Below, one piece after another: positions 33,001 through 33,178 of a stretch of DNA of 33,178 nt. Where the stretch lies: assembly GCA_017615445.1 (NCBI GenBank), contig JAGAAD010000081.1, positions 1 to 33,178 of the forward strand. Direction: 5' to 3'. The notes under the pieces were generated by a model. That model was not told where the DNA came from and did no database searches. It saw only the letters and a program-made list of their open reading frames with translations. Each line of letters starts with the position of its first letter. The first letter of the stretch is position 1. A program made the position numbers and the translations under genes. This DNA is from Bacteroidales bacterium. Its GTDB lineage: Bacteria; Bacteroidota; Bacteroidia; Bacteroidales; UBA932.

Positions 33001-33069
33001 GTCTTTAAAGGTAGACGAGATGAATATGCGGATATTTCTGCGTCCGGAGTCTGAGGCGTGGTTAATCAT
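30028..33069 (-). CDS. DUF4062-STAND NTPase-TPR protein, candidate defence/signalling gene
   Basis: The 1013-residue protein has no signal peptide. An N-terminal DUF4062 domain (about 12-110) has RIFISSTFKDMKAERDFLMR, LDLRWGITQ and FFIGILGDRYGW. A STAND-type P-loop NTPase (about 225-400) has Walker A GESGMGKS (248-255), Walker B VLLVLDGVDNL (316-326) and the sensor strand KIIFTTTNADE. A helical winged region (about 400-560) is followed by a long TPR array (about 615-1005), with kinesin-light-chain/nephrocystin-like units such as YEEALDYYKRALKIRESIFG. This layout matches NLR-like proteins: effector at the N-terminus, switch NTPase, repeat sensor. DUF4062 with NACHT domains is also known in eukaryotic TEP1 and NWD1. 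The antiphage role is inference. The coding sequence is AT-richer than secDF (23 G/C in the 60-base rows at 30361 and 31441; 31 in 60 at 28321) and stands alone between copies of the same repeat. Confidence 0.9.
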   Translation of the reverse strand: MINHASDSGRRNIRIFISSTFKDMKAERDFLMRMVFPKLQQIAAERNVGVVPLDLRWGITQSEAENGKVLEVCLREIDNSRPFFIGILGDRYGWCPSAKELNKNPYLRQEYGAWLTSDIDRQLSVTEIEVQYGILRKSGTQHAYFYERSSVFQDARVKHLKDEIIKDGRYPLKSFSKPEDLGALLEKDFLALLDSLYPQGDLSAVERERLSEKSRLESLREIYLPNPDHYNRLDDFLHGNGREFVVYGESGMGKSALVANWLQTISDSYRVVFRSIGLAGVADSESVAASISEELSGDQKLSVGASLAKATGEGPVLLVLDGVDNLSEDDNSKRLRWLEKAPAGSKIIFTTTNADETLAAIRLRSAEELHLEPLGPDRRRNLINYYLSSYGKKLTPQQTDRIANWDGASNANELKTLLDELLAFGVFDQLDHLIDYYLSSRDSRDFYRRIIRSKEKDFDSKTVEAALSLIAFSAKGISEAEILSISGCTQLSLSQFLCAFRRHLLVNNGLLSFHHNRLLEAAKEEYSKRETKTREAIIKYFKDTPKASRAIDELPVHYFKLAKERELYDYITRIEIFGELYRRGLFTLGRYWRFLIKKGMNPDVYLSQDWVHSSVGADKYRLLILNAIGYVLFSIANQYSLAKRYFKTAIEIGEGIQSEELANAWFYLARAHADSGEWEDALNAAHKAYFIAKQIGLGESGLAGNCLSVIASYYSNYKNDEDEGLKVHLSSLKMTEKACGSHSLDTILSYFNVGITLCDLKRPDEARYYFDQALTRSLEVVGENHESTANAYYGQGYLAEACGKYEEALDYYKRALKIRESIFGVNHLSICQTLVIIGTCYTKMGDWITASDYLSEAMEAGNSIGWQGLQYIDCVFLLGASEYNLGHKNESLKLFKTCAEYTRKYAKTVTVPTTSAYLSFKLGMMTLYLSGYGDAKPLFEEAIQIWEENDYRMKDDCGLAYNFIGMYYYVIERDYAKAKHYFSESYSILSAVSSDQAGIASYNLRLTEDALNA

Positions 33070-33073
33070 ATTG

Positions 33074-33081
33074 TAAAGTTA
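33074..33081 (-). promoter_or_regulatory. Possible -7 box TAACTTTA for the STAND gene
   Basis: Read on the minus strand, TAACTTTA differs from TAnnTTTG only at the last base. It ends 4 bases before the start codon at 33069, so the transcript would be nearly leaderless. The -33 region falls inside the flanking repeat (33089-33178). Confidence 0.35.
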
Positions 33082-33088
33082 CGAACTT

Positions 33089-33178
33089 TTCGCAGAAGTG
33101 CCACACACTCGCCCCCGCCAGAGCGCCTTCTGGGGCTGGTCGATGTGTGGCTGGGGGCAATTTTGCCCGCAGCCACAC
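33089..33178 (+). repeat. 90-base flanking repeat, copy B (runs to window end)
   Basis: This is the second copy of the element at 29761-29850. It contains the same hairpin at 33145-33178, which ends exactly at the window edge, so the element may continue outside. It begins 20 bases upstream of the STAND start codon. Confidence 0.9.

Overview
The window comes from a member of the Bacteroidota, most likely an uncultured gut-type Bacteroidales. The evidence is a SusC/SusD pair, a fused SecDF, a Bacteroides-type serine palmitoyltransferase, lipoproteins with acidic or lysine-rich +2 regions, and repeated use of the Bacteroidota sigma-type -7 box TAnnTTTG upstream of genes. Most of the window is fairly GC-rich; two stretches (about 21670-23580 and 30030-33070) are visibly AT-richer.

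Layout. 1-73: tRNA-Gly(GCC) with an unusual C at position 55, followed by about 400 bases of repeats that include a partial duplication of the tRNA 3' end. 489-1942 (minus): pheS behind a small secreted-protein gene. 1997-4376 (plus): a secreted C69 dipeptidase and a small outer-membrane beta-barrel, ending in two tandem hairpins. 4565-6557: serine palmitoyltransferase plus a short-chain dehydrogenase, a sphingolipid head pathway. 6595-21665: a complete starch/maltodextrin utilisation locus with an MFS sugar transporter, SusC, SusD, a SusE/F-like binding lipoprotein, a SusG-like surface amylase, a 994-residue protein carrying two whole GH13 modules, and a GH77 glucanotransferase. 21666-23577: an AT-rich insertion with a frameshifted small gene, a DUF3592-like membrane protein, a short IS3-derived non-autonomous element and a small lipoprotein. 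23637-26428 (minus): a secreted PD40/coiled-coil protein, NfeD and flotillin-like FloA. 26561-29575: secDF. 29576-30027: a dense intergenic repeat array. 30028-33069 (minus): a DUF4062-STAND NTPase-TPR protein, flanked on both sides by copies of the same ~90-base palindrome-bearing repeat.

How the genes work together. In the starch locus, surface lipoproteins (SusD, SusE/F-like, SusG-like) bind and cut starch, SusC imports the oligosaccharides, the double GH13 protein trims them, the MFS protein moves short sugars inward and MalQ rearranges glucans in the cytoplasm. Promoter-like boxes precede the MFS gene, susC and the amylase gene, so the locus probably has three transcription units. No SusR-type regulator or GH97 is in the window. 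The flotillin/NfeD pair suggests membrane-domain organisation. The DUF4062-STAND-TPR gene is the best candidate for an undescribed system: its architecture resembles conflict/antiphage STAND proteins, its base composition differs from its neighbours, and matching structured repeats bracket it.
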